Shown here one piece after another: positions 1 through 11,600 of a DNA stretch of 64,000 nt; the stretch's first letter is position 1; each line of letters begins with the position of its first letter. Both the position numbers and the translations under genes were made by a program. The DNA comes from Mycteria americana (Eukaryota > Chordata > Aves > Ciconiiformes > Ciconiidae): positions 152,939,519-153,003,518 of the forward strand of contig NC_134366.1 in the NCBI RefSeq assembly GCF_035582795.1, read 5' to 3'. The notes beneath the pieces are model-generated. The model was not told the DNA's origin. It saw only the letters and a program-made list of their open reading frames with translations, and ran no database searches.

Positions 1-2959
1 TGAGCCTTTGTGAACTAAGTTGGAATCTAACAGAATTTTACGTATGTATGTATGCTAAATATATAAAGTACACATACATGTGCATATATAACACATATAT
101 ACATATGTGAACATGTGATCTCATGTAATAAGCAACATGCTTAGGTGCATTTCCTGCTATAGGAGTAAAACACTCATGAATACTTCCTTGCATCTGTGAG
201 TACAGTACTGGGTTTCCTGCTGGGATAGGGATGATTCTGCTGCGCAGAGGCAGGTTGAATGTCCATTGTGCATTGAGAGCTAAGAGCTCTGTAACTCCCA
301 AGAGAAAGGTGCTGCTTATTAGAGGTACCGTACCTATGTACGGGCACTGGCTTCTAGCGCTGCTGCGTTCCTGGTGTTTGATCAGCAAAGCAGCTCACAC
401 ACTGCCTTGAGTTTGGAACTCAGTGGGAGTCCCTTCCTTAACAGAAACAGGAGTACAACTTTCTGCATCATGAAAGCAGTAGCTCTCTTGCCCGTCTGTT
501 CTGTCTGTGAGTTTCAGAGAGGGACGGATAAGATGGTGAGATGCTGCCTAAGTGCAAAACAAGAACTAGTCTAAAAATGCTGAGAAAAGATGAAGGGAAG
601 CGCTCCCGTTGCATGACAAGAGGAAGATGTTTTAATAGAAGTTGGTACACTTTAAAACTAAAAGTCATTCTTGTGCAACCTGGGGGATCACAGGAAAGCT
701 TAGGGTGTTTTAAAGATAGACTAGCATTTAAGCAGCTGTGTTGTCCATTGATTGTAACATTCTTAGCTGTTCACCTCAACCAAATACCTTGTAGGTAGTA
801 AAGGAGGACAGATTAATTATTTTGGTCATCTGGTTTTGTATTAATCTCAAAACCTCTGGGCTGACACTCTTTGTAAGCAAGTGCTTACAGTTTAAATAAA
901 TAAACCAAGATAGCCAAGTCTTCAGGGACTTCACAACTTTGACTTGTCTTAATAAGGACTTTTTCTTATGAAATGACTAAGTGTCTGTACAATTGATTAA
1001 AAAATAGTGTCAGAAGATGGCTCTGCTACAGGTTTAGATAGTTCTGAAATGCCATTATTAACATATTTACAGCAACTTAAATGACTTCCAGCCCAGGTTG
1101 CCTTACATAGTTGTTGCTAAACATAATGCGAGAACTGTACAGAGAATCCTTTTCTTAGGCACCCTTTTAATTCCAAATGCCACTGCTGAAATAAACTGAA
1201 TGATTGTAAATTTGAGTGAAAAAAATAGTGAAGCAAGATGCAGAGCATGGACTTTGACCAACCCTGACCCCTTTTGAAAAAGAGCTGGATTTTTCAGCAA
1301 TATTAGAGTTATTTTGTGGCATGATTTAAAATATTTATTGTACATATCATGTGTTAACATTAATTGTGTACTCATTTTGCAGTGGCTGAAAAACTTGGAC
1401 AGAGAAGAAACCCTCCTTGAGTATTAGCTTCCCAGATATGTGCAAGGTTTATAACTAGAAGAACAATACTGAAATCTGAACAAATCTACTTGCCAGATTA
1501 CCGTAAACATAGGGCCTTTCAGTGGCCTATCCTTTCACTAAAGTAACTTTTAAAAGTAGAGATCGTTTTAGACATCTGATGATTACATTCAATTCTGGAT
1601 ACATGTTTCTGAAAATGAGCAGTATTTTGCAGTGCAGACTTCATATTGAACAGGATAATGTTACCTAGGAAATGACAACTTTTGGAGAATGAGAATTGTT
1701 AGAATATGCACACACTCATAAAATATCAATCTTTTTTGGGGTGGGAGGGGAAGGGGGCCATAGAAGTAATCACTATTAACTTCCTTTGAGATTGTGTTCA
1801 TTATTGTGAAAGTTATAAATGTACAACTGTATTTTGTTGTATGTATGTAAATTTATGGTGTTTGGTATAGTAAACTGAGAACAAAAATGAGTTTGGAGTA
1901 CCATGGTGTTAAACACCCAAATTTCATGATTTTCAAGTAGAATTATGGCTGGCCTGGACCATTGTGGAAAATCCTGTTTAGAGTTGTTCAGTTTGTTAAT
2001 AAGTTGCTCTGTAATTGTACATCTACTTTGTGTCAGGTGTACTGTAGGGGATTTATTTTTAAATACAATGGTTGAAAGCTCGTCCAAGACTCAGCAGAAG
2101 GCAAAGCTGTTGTGTCATACAGGGTGTCAGATGACATCCTTCCTGCCTCCTCTTCTCCCATAGGGACCCAGCTGTTAACTGCCACACCTGTCCTCCAAGG
2201 TGAGGGCATCCAACATACAGCTTCTTAATGCCTCTTGTCTAACTTTGCATTGTCATCAGCTGCCACCTTCTCACTTCAAGGCAAACTGGCCTCTTTGTAG
2301 CCATCTGCTTACTAGCAGCAAGCAAATCTTATGTGTAGCAAATGATTCACTGCTAATACAGTGATAGTGGTGAGTAGATTACAACACCGTAACTTCTGCA
2401 TATGTTGCTTGGCACTTCAACAAGAAATGGCAACTGTCCTGGAGAACTCATGAACTGCAATTTCAGAGATAAAATAATGAAGGGATAGTAATAACTAGGA
2501 GAACATAAAAATTTTAGAATAGCTTTGCAAATGCTGGTTCACAGCATCAATTAATGACTAAATCCCTTAAATAACTATTTAATTAGGCGTGTTTATAGAT
2601 TACTTAACTAAAGGTTCTGTAAGTATGATGAAGTGAAATTTTTCACAAGTTCCAGGTTTACATGTTGACCACTAACATGTTTACATGTTAAATGGTCACT
2701 TAGAAGAAGTTGCTTCTAAGATGACTTACAGAGGAAAATTTAATGGCCGTGTAGCACAAAGCAGTGAGCATATGATGAGGGACAGGAAGTTCTTGAGTTC
2801 CAGTTCTAACACTGCTGAGGAAACATTCTGTCATGTCACTATTCTTCTGCCATAATTCTGTATCTAGAAAGTGCTTGTCTCCAGTGGTACAGGAAGTTTT
2901 GAACTATAGCGAGTATTTTACTGCCTGTAACAGGATAGCAATGTGTAAATATCTTTCAG
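1..2959 (+). other. DCAF13: DCAF13 intron (5' part outside window)
   Basis: This AT-rich non-coding stretch leads up to the first DCAF13 exon seen here. I looked for the preceding coding exon (the part of the WD propeller that ends just before the VILNMRTN segment) and found none, so the intron starts upstream of base 1. The first 120 bases are a TATG/TACA-rich low-complexity, partly palindromic tract. The short open frames here show no family resemblance. The 3' end is a normal acceptor (ATCTTTCAG at 2951-2959). Confidence 0.75.
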
Positions 2960-3042
2960 GTTATCTTGAACATGAGGACAAATACACTGTGTTGGAACCC
3001 CATGGAAGCTTTCATTTTTACTGCGGCAAATGAAGATTACAA
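2960..3042 (+). CDS. DCAF13: DCAF13 internal exon (WD repeat segment, ~residues 235-262)
   Basis: This coding exon of DDB1- and CUL4-associated factor 13 (yeast Sof1 orthologue) encodes VILNMRTNTLCWNPMEAFIF followed by TAANEDY and two bases of an Asn codon. It is a blade of the WD40 propeller and nearly identical to what I know of the human protein. The acceptor is TTTCAG at 2954-2959 and the donor is GTAAGT at 3043. The exon opens in phase 0 and closes after two bases of a codon, which the next exon completes with C. DCAF13 works in the nucleolar small-subunit processome with U3 snoRNP in 18S rRNA maturation, and it also serves as a substrate receptor of CUL4-DDB1 ubiquitin ligases. The upstream ~234 residues are outside the window. 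Confidence 0.95.
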
Positions 3043-5031
3043 GTAAGTGTGACCTTGCTTTTTGATAATCCTGATCATGTTATGTTTTTAATGTGTATCT
3101 TGGTGATTTATCATCATGCTAAAATAAATTTTTGAAAAACTACTTAAACTCTAAATTTGAATCATTTAAGTAATAACCTAGAGAATTATAGGTTCATTGA
3201 TTTAAAAAAAAAAAAAAAAAAAAAAAAGAAGCACTAATACTAGACAGCCTCTTTCTCTGTATTTCAGTACCTGGGGGGGAAAAAGCAGTGTAACTTAGAA
3301 AAAATGCAGCTGAACCAATGCAAGTGTAACTTGCAACGGAACCTGGAAAACAAGTACTATTGGTCCAGTCTGAGGCAATATAAGTATGTATTTTCTTGCC
3401 AGCTCTTGTGAAGCTTGATATATTGTTCTGATCAGCTATGTTGATGAGAACATTTCTTAAAAAAAAAAATAATTGTGAAACAGTTCCAGAGACTGCAATA
3501 CTTATCATTTCGATGTCTCAGAGCAATTTTTTACTTTTGAACAATACTATTCATGTGAACAGCTAATCTGATATTGAAAAAGCTGTCTCTTCAAAACTAG
3601 GCCACTGCAAAATGTGCTCCATATCCTTTTTTCCAGGAAGTCAGTGATCTAACAATAGATCACTGTTTTTTCTTCTAGAACATAGGAATTTTATTACTTA
3701 TCTTAAGGCTGTTTTTCCAAGGAAATGGAATCTGGCCCAGACCTTGAAAGTGGGTGTTGTATCTAATGTATTGCTTTTCACCTATTTTAGTTATGGTATG
3801 GTAAGGCTACCAGGCTACCTAATCTGTTTGTTTATATGTCGTGTGTGTCGTCCAGTCCCGTCCCGTCCCTCCCCCGTCCCGTCCCGCCCCCCCCCCCCCA
3901 ACTAAAAATGGTAGCTGTTACTGTCAGGGGCAACTGTCCTCTTGCAAACTAAAGGAATTAGTACAAGCACAATGGCAAATGCATATGTCAACAATGCACA
4001 CGCAAGTGTTAGCTGATTATATGGAGTAGCAGTTTTGAATATGATGCTAGCATACTTTTTCTTGTGGAACTTAGAAGGAAAAAGCAATAGCTGCCAGTAA
4101 ACTATTGAATAAGAGACACTGAATTAATTCCAGTTATCCATTCATCTGCAGCAAGGAGGGTGAGAAACCTGCTAAATTACAAATGTTTAATACAGTAGTT
4201 CTACTAAATAGTGTATCTTAAGCAGGTTTCATTAAATGCTGTGTCTGTAAAGCGCCTTTGCTTATTGGCACTAGGCAAATTAATGATTACTCAGTTATTA
4301 TGCCTTGCTATGTATCAGTGGGCTTGTTGATTCACAGGGAGTACAGGTAGACCTCACTTGAGCTTTGAAGTGCTTAAGAGCAAACCAGCTGTGGTCCAGC
4401 AGCCGTGTGTTAATTTGTAATGTAATGCTTTTCTACAGATAGTGTGCTCTGCTGACCTAGTATCTCTATGTATTGAGGGACCAAGCTCTCCTTGGACTCC
4501 TACGTTGTCTGACCTAAAGACAGTTAGGCAGTAGGAAGAGGTGCCAACCAAATGGGAACTTCACAGTAGACTCTGAATTACTAGGAGTTCCCAATATGGG
4601 AATCTCTAGAAACCTTGCAGAGTTGATAGGCTTGCCGTAATGATTCAGAGATGCTTGTCCGAGTTCAGGTTATGTACATCTTTCTGAAGATAAAGGAGGA
4701 CAGTGTGGTAGTTGGAGAAATAGGTTTGGTCAGTGACCCATGAACAGATGATGAAGGGAATAGTGGAGACTATCTGTTCTTTGACAGCGAGCAAGAAACC
4801 TAGGTCTGATCCAGCAACTAAAGCCTCTGGTTAATAAACTTTTTTCAAGCCCTAAACAATGCGTCATTCTTTTCTTCTCATGTGTTATGAGCAGTTTTAA
4901 AGAGTTCCCTCTGCAATATGGATCTATCCTTAACTATGATTTATGTATGGTTAAAGTAGCTGTTCAGCAAAAATGTACTATTTACTTAGGAGTTGTTTAC
5001 ATACTAAGCTGTTGGTGTATTTATTTTTAAG
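3043..5031 (+). other. DCAF13: DCAF13 intron
   Basis: This 2.0-kb intron runs between the GTAAGT donor and the TTTTTAAG acceptor. It holds a poly(A) run near 3204-3226 and a GTCCC-pentamer/poly(C) microsatellite at 3850-3899. No coding exon or recognisable transposon was seen. Confidence 0.85.
3850..3899. repeat. (GTCCC)n microsatellite grading into poly(C)
   Basis: Tandem GTCCC pentamers with one CT interruption end in a run of about 14 C. It is a local C-rich tract in an otherwise AT-rich intron, and such tracts are length-polymorphic and prone to sequencing error. Confidence 0.9.
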
Positions 5032-5196
5032 CTTATATACTTTTGATATGCGCTTCCTTGAATCACCTGTGATGGTGCATATGGATCACGTGTCTGCTGT
5101 TCTTGATGTGGATTATTCACCCACGGGGAAAGAATTTGTCTCTGCCAGCTTTGATAAGTCTGTCCGCATTTTTCCTGTAGACAAAGGTCACAGCAG
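5032..5196 (+). CDS. DCAF13: DCAF13 internal exon (WD blades, ~residues 262-317)
   Basis: The exon encodes LYTFDMRFLESPVMVHMDHV, then SAVLDVDYSPTGKEFVSASF and DKSVRIFPVDKGHS, covering the end of one WD40 blade and most of the next. TFDMR is a DxR-type box, the kind of motif by which DCAF proteins contact DDB1. HMDHVSAVLDVDYSPTG followed by FVSASFDKSVRIF is a textbook WD repeat with the structural Asp. The acceptor AG is at 5030-5031 and the donor GTGAGT at 5197. The 165 bases start on the third base of an Asn codon and stop after two bases of an Arg codon, fitting both neighbours. Residues differ from human only at conservative positions (F for A after DMR, V for I in SVRIF), as expected of an orthologue. 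Confidence 0.96.
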
Positions 5197-8100
5197 GTGA
5201 GTGATTTTACACCTTTCTCTCTTGCTGTCATTCATTCCAGTGACCTCCCTCCTTAGTCCTCAAAATTCTTCATTTATTCATTAACATCTTCATTGGGGCA
5301 TTCACTTCCTATGAATATTGAAATCTTATTCTGTATATAACTTGAGATTGAGAGGTCCTATAGTTGACAGATAATTCTGGAGTATGTATTAGAGTAGAAC
5401 TTCTACTTAAAGGATAGCAGTATTTAGGTAGTTTGGGATTAAAATTACAGTGGATTGTTGTTTTTGGGTGTACTCATTTGTATTTTACCACGATGAATCC
5501 CATCTTATTTCCCTCTGTATGTATCTTTAATGCTTTTAGGTCACTTTGTACTGTATCTGTCACCACTTAAGTTTGCAGTGCCTTATAACATCGTAGGATT
5601 TGGTTTTCTAGGGACTGTCTTCATCCTATATGAATGATTGCTAAAGACATTACATGAAAAGCATTGTTGTATGAATTCCTGAGGATCAGTCTGGGACACT
5701 TTTGTGATCTGTTTCAGTACGCTTATTACCTTTTGTTCATGTTTTGTTAACCAGGTTTTGATTCATGTGACAATGCTTTGAATAAAATTCACTTTGAATT
5801 AGTTTTTCATGTAAGATTTCATAAGGCAGTGTATTGAATATTTTGCTGAAGTTCAGATTGGATCTACTGTGTCTCCATTATTATTATTTTTTCAGTTTGA
5901 TGAAAATTGAAGCAAGTTATCAGATCTGTCTGGTATCATTTGTTCTTCATAAACCTACCTTCATTATTCTCTGTTGTCAGTTCTTCCTCTTTTTTCTTTA
6001 TTCTTAACTTTATTTTCTTCTAGTTGCCTTCCTCTCTCCAACCTCGGCCCCCCAAAAAGTTGTTGCTAGGTCAAGTTCTAGGTGGTTTGGGGGGTAGAAA
6101 TGTTGAAGTATTGATTGGGGAGGAGTATATCTTTATTATTGATCGATGCAGTTACATATGCATTATTCAACATAACAGTTTGGATGCTCCTATAATGCAT
6201 TAAAGATTGAGAAGGGCTGTTTACATTTTCCTTTATCTCTTATCTACAGGTAGTTTTCATTTTCTTCCTGTCTTGCAGTAATATTTTAATTGTAATTAGG
6301 TACTGCAGTTCCTTTGTGGGTATGTTTTGTTTTGGTTTTAATTCTTGTACTATTAAACAATATGGTTAGCAGCTCCTATGTTCTACAGATTTTCCTTTCT
6401 ATGTAATAATAATGTTCACAAAAGTGGTGATATGCAAAGTTAAAGCACATCATTGAGGGGAAGTTTGCAGACCCCATAATGCCACAGTAAAAGGCTTTAT
6501 TCCACATTATAGCAGACTGTTGCCAAGGCCTGTGGAAAGAATTTTCCTCTTTGTCCCCCCTTTTTTCCCCTTCTGTATGGGTGCCATAAATCTAGTGAGG
6601 AAAAGCCGTAGAAATTAAGAACTTAGCCTCGTATAAGCTGACTAGGGCATTCTGGGACACTTGAAATTCTTTAGAAGCTGGGCTTTTTCAGAATTCCATA
6701 GTTGAAATTAATCCCATGGAATGGAGAAACATGTCCAAATGGAAGAGCTGATCCCACCTGGAAAACTGAGAGGGCAGTTAAGAGTATCTGTAAACAAGGA
6801 TCCTGACGGTATTCCAGTTTTGACTTTTGAACTCCCACAAATCTGAAAAACTCCTAACTTCCATTGCTTTCTATTTTATTTTAAAATGAAAATTTAAATT
6901 AGGAAATCAGTTAGCCATAAGAAATAAGATTTATTATGAAGTTGATTACATTTAGTAAATTTTTAGTAAACCAAACTGGATGTCTGTGTGAATTTTTTTA
7001 AATGACAGATCCATGTTATTTGGCTATGTTTTGTGTTTTTCCTTTCCTTGAGAATGATATTTAATAATTTGTGATGACAGCAACAGGAGAGGCAAAGGCT
7101 GAAAATTCAGAGTAAGGAAAGGAAAAGTACTTAGTTCCCCAAAGGTGGGTGAAGAAACAAGCTTTGTTATTGAGCCAAATAGTAAAATGAAAGTAAACAT
7201 AGAAATGCTTATGAAAACGTGTATGTGCATACATGCTATTAAACATCAACATCAGTAAAATCATTAATACTCACATCAACTGATGTATTAATGTTTTCTC
7301 AAGGTACTCATGCTCAGTCTTCCACATGGTTGTTCTTGTAGAGCATCACTTGAGTGTGAATTATAAGAGGTGGTTAAGCTTATTAAAGCTTATTTAAGGT
7401 GATATATTGATTACTTTTGTTTTTCTCACAACCCCTCCAGCTCAACTCCAGTTTAGTTTTTCCATGGCTCTTGAATAGGTGTTGTTTCTATATTTCCTTT
7501 CCATTACTGCTTGGTTTTTACTTTTAAAAATAACTGGATGGAGGAAAGAGAATGGTCTATAAGCTGCAATGTGTGACTGATATACCTAAGGAATCGGTAT
7601 TAGTGGATAATAAGTAGACCTTACTTATTCTTCACCTTTAGAATGCTAATAAATAATTAAAATTACCAGAAAAGTGTACATAGTCCTATATTTTTATAGC
7701 AGAAATAAAAGAATAACTTTATGAATAATATTGTTCTGCTTGTTTAGTACATACTTAATGAAAATTAGATAAGAGTTTTATTTAAATATTGGTTTAAATG
7801 TAACATGTAGAAACATTTTTCAACAGGTGCCAGCACCTGTTGAGCAGGAGTCTGATTGGCAGAAATTAAATGTAGTTTATGCTTTAATAGCCACAGAGCT
7901 GTTCTGAATCCTTTTTTACTAGCTGATATTTCTTGTTGAGTCTTGTTTGCAGGACTGGAGACTTTTCTTTGAGTTTTTAGGGTTTTAAAATTTTTCCTAG
8001 GAGTCCTTTAGACAATGATAAGGAAGTCCATTTTTGGGGAAAGGAGGGAAGTCACAATGAAGAGTAGCCAATCCATTGCCACGTCATAAATGGACAGCCG

Positions 8101-8530
8101 GAGGTGTTTATTTACTGTTCGCTTTCTTGTTCATAATGGTGGTGTCAGGTTCTTTGGCACCCATTCTTCTGCAGTCCCATTCTGTAATGCTTGATCGGTA
8201 TAACAGCATATTAATGAAAGTTATTTTGGGAACACTGTGCATATCATATTGTGTACCCATGGCATGTTTTGCAAAAAGAGTTATTCTTTAGCTATTTACT
8301 GTAATTTCTATGAAAGCACTTACTTAAAAAGCATCTTCTCCTAGGTGGTCCTTTGACCGTCACACTTTATTTGAATCTCTCTCTATATAGATTTAAGATC
8401 AGCACAGTGTTTAAAAAAAAACAAACAAAAAAAAATTTTTGCCTTGGACAGAATGCTTTCTATTATTTGAAAGGTAACATTGGTGGGAAAAGTGATGATA
8501 GATCATTTGAAATGTTTCTCTTTGCTTTAG
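5197..8530 (+). other. DCAF13: DCAF13 intron
   Basis: This 3.3-kb AT-rich intron ends in the acceptor TTTGCTTTAG. The notable item is a perfect inverted repeat of two E-boxes at 7821-7842. I saw no coding exon and no clear transposon. Confidence 0.85.
7821..7842. promoter_or_regulatory. Perfect inverted repeat with two CAGGTG/CACCTG E-boxes
   Basis: CAACAGGTGC and its exact reverse complement GCACCTGTTG are separated by only two bases (CA). Each arm contains a CAGGTG E-box, the site class bound by Snail, ZEB and E2A/HEB factors. The dyad lies deep in a DCAF13 intron. The symmetry is seen directly; use as a binding site is inference. Confidence 0.45.
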
Positions 8531-8666
8531 GGAGGTATATCATACAAAACGAATGCAGCACGTCATCACTGTAAAATGGACTTCAGATAACAAATATATT
8601 CTCTGTGGTTCAGATGAGATGAATATTCGTCTGTGGAAGGCTAATGCTTCTGAAAAACTGGGAGTG
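8531..8666 (+). CDS. DCAF13: DCAF13 internal exon (last WD blade, ~residues 317-362)
   Basis: After completing an Arg codon the exon encodes EVYHTKRMQHVITVKWTSDN, then KYILCGSDEMNIRLWKANAS and EKLGV. This is the last WD40 blade, with the GSDEMNIRLWKA signature that closes the propeller. The acceptor is TTTGCTTTAG at 8521-8530 and the donor GTAAGA at 8667. The exon has 136 bases and ends on a codon boundary. In Sof1/DCAF13 the propeller is followed by a basic C-terminal Sof1-like domain, which begins in the next exon, so this junction separates the two domains. Confidence 0.96.
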
Positions 8667-11600
8667 GTAAGAGTTGCATTTTGCTTTTGTTATCACAAGA
8701 CACGATGTTTGGGGTTGTTTGTTGTTACAACAGGTTAGCCTATTCAACTTCTAAAAGCTTGTTTCTAAAGGGAAAATGTAAAATTGTACTTTGACATTTG
8801 TATTTAATTTGAAAACTGACATGTGCAGTATAGCTCATTGCATTTACTGCAGCTTATAATAATAAAATTACATGCCTCGTTATTGCTACACAAGGTAGCT
8901 TTTTTTTGGTCTTGTTTAATGTTAATAATAATCATCAGTTCTAACTAAACTAGATCAGAGTTTTTTACATGGCTGTTACAGGTGAGAATTCATCCCTTTG
9001 CACTAGAGAAAAAGCAATAAATTCTGGTTTGCCATACATAAATCATTCTACTGAAGCTTAGGGTTACTACTTATGAAAATTTTGACTGGTACGCTACTGG
9101 TTCATGTGCAGTTCATACCATGATAAGCATACGCATTGTAAAATAGACCATTTGCACCGATGCATAACTGAGATCGTCATTAACCTATATAAATCTCAGA
9201 TATCAAGTGGGCAAACTAGTGTGGTGTCTGAAGTCCATTTAATTCAATGTAAGTCAGTTTGGTTGAAGCGTTCCTAGTGGGAACAGACATCAGTCTAATT
9301 AGATACATGTCTTTTCAGTTACAATTGTTCAAATGTTTATGTACAGGCAAAGCCAACTATTACAGTTACCATTTGCATATATTCATCTGCACAGTTGTAT
9401 TAAAGTGTTGAATGACTTTGGAGAATGAATTTGACACTTTGTCCGCTGGGACTAATCCCTTTACATAGCTTTATATTGTTATGGTATTTTGGAGGTGCTT
9501 ACATTGCTTTTTCTGAGCCCATCAGCACAGCTGTCAAATAATGCTTGGGGGAATTTCTACTTGATCTTGTGAAAGATTGAGGGGGGAGGAAAGGGAAGCT
9601 GTAATTCAGGGAAGAATATTGTACAGTTAAGGGTGTGGATCTATTGCATAGTTATGTCTAGGGCTGCTTGTGGTTACCCGAAGCTCCATCAAGTTATAGT
9701 ATCTGCGTAGGAGGGAAGTGGAGCGGAGCTGGGAGAGGTGGCAGGTGAATGGGAGTGGTAGGAGTACTTAGGGCTACAATGCGGAATGGGATAATTCATG
9801 GACTGTTGTGCACTGTGAAGCACTGGATATGGAGTAGCACACCTAAAACAACATGTATATCTTTAGCCGTGGCCCACCATAGGTATTTGGAAGTCCTATT
9901 ATTTTTCTCATCTTTGTTATAGAGTTATAGATAAAAAAGCCCCACAACTTTGTAGCCTGTACAGTATTTGTGGTTACAAACTACTATTTAAGTTTAATTT
10001 CTTTAATGGAATAACTCTTCTTTTTTGTTGAGGATGCTATTTTTTTTTTTTTCTGTTCTGAATTGATTCTTGGGATTTACCCATGTAGTGCTTCAGTCAA
10101 ATATTTAAATATCAGTCCCATACTTGCTAATTCCAAGGACTCCACAAAGCTCATTATATATTTAACTTTTGTGTTGAATTTGCTTAGACAGTGCTGTGTT
10201 GGGCAGAAGTATTACCTATTTTCCTATTGTCATATCCATATGCTCATGGCAATGGCCTTTTCACCTGGTTTTAGAGTATTAACTGAAATTTTATCTCATT
10301 ATTCACTGTATTCGTAGTGAGAGAGCATGCTGTCTCTAAGGTGTTGTTCTATAACAGAATTGTCTGGTATTTCTGACATGCATCTTTACTCTGTGCCCTT
10401 TGTGTGAAGGACAAGTGGGTAAAAAGAATGTCTCAAACACCATTTTTATATAGAATGATTCCTAATATTTTCAGGAAACAGAAAATTCACTCTACTGACT
10501 ACTAGATGGCATTGGCTCCTTTTCTTATGAAAGAGTAAGGATACTTGGCTCTGGGAAGTAATAGACAAACCCAACTACTCCTGCATTGTAGAAATATTAC
10601 GTACCAAAAGGACAACTTGGCTGTTGTTTAAGTATTCAAAAAGTAGAGTGGTAAATGACGTTCTGCTGTTTCCTGTAGTATTTGCATCAGTGAAAAGTGG
10701 CCATGGATGGGCCTAAAAAAGGCACTACCAGTTATGACTATTGGTATTGGATATGGTCTGCACATTAATACTCTTGTGTTCCTTGACCTGACAGTGAATC
10801 CTACATCAAATAGCCTGTCTCTTTTTTTCCCTGTTTGTAAGTACACTGTTGCTGCTTGACATGCCTCTCGGAAGCTGTGTGTATGATTCAGTTCTGCTGT
10901 TGTGGGATCATACAAATACAGCTTTTGTAGCATGCATGTAAGGATTTCTGTCAAAGCTCTTTGGCTATCAGCTCCCAGGCGAACTGCGTCAACACCTATC
11001 TATAACACACAGGTCAAGTGGCATGTGGGTTATTTTTTGTTGTTGTTTCATTTTTTTTGTTTGCTGGTTTTGGTTTTTGGTTGTGGGTTTTTTTTTTTTT
11101 ACTATCAGAAATGAAGGTCGTAATTTTTTTCAGAAGCACTATGAAATTTTATTTTTCAGATGTTTAGAGAGTAATTGTTGCTAACAGGACTTAAGAGTGG
11201 AATCTTTATGGCTTATCACGTTCTTGGATATACCTTGGAAATCTTGCTTGGATTGAGGCAACTGCACCAATCCTTGTTCAATCCAACCTGGTAGTTCCTG
11301 TGATTCTTAACATTGCAACTGTTAATGGCTATTTATCAGGTTCCACTGTTTTTGTTTAGTACCTGCTCCTTTTTTAGAGGATTGGTGTTCCTATCTTCAT
11401 AGTCATATGCTTGTTCATTTTATAAATGTCCAGTTCTTCCATAGTCTATGGCTATTTTTTGAACATTTTGAATATTCAAAGCTGAACATTCAGTAATTCT
11501 GTCAGAAGTGTCAGAATAGGTCTTAAATGCTTAGTTGCTTGGTCTGCAATTTTTCTTCACTGAGAAGATTTGATTGAATGACTCATCCAAAGGTCACTGT

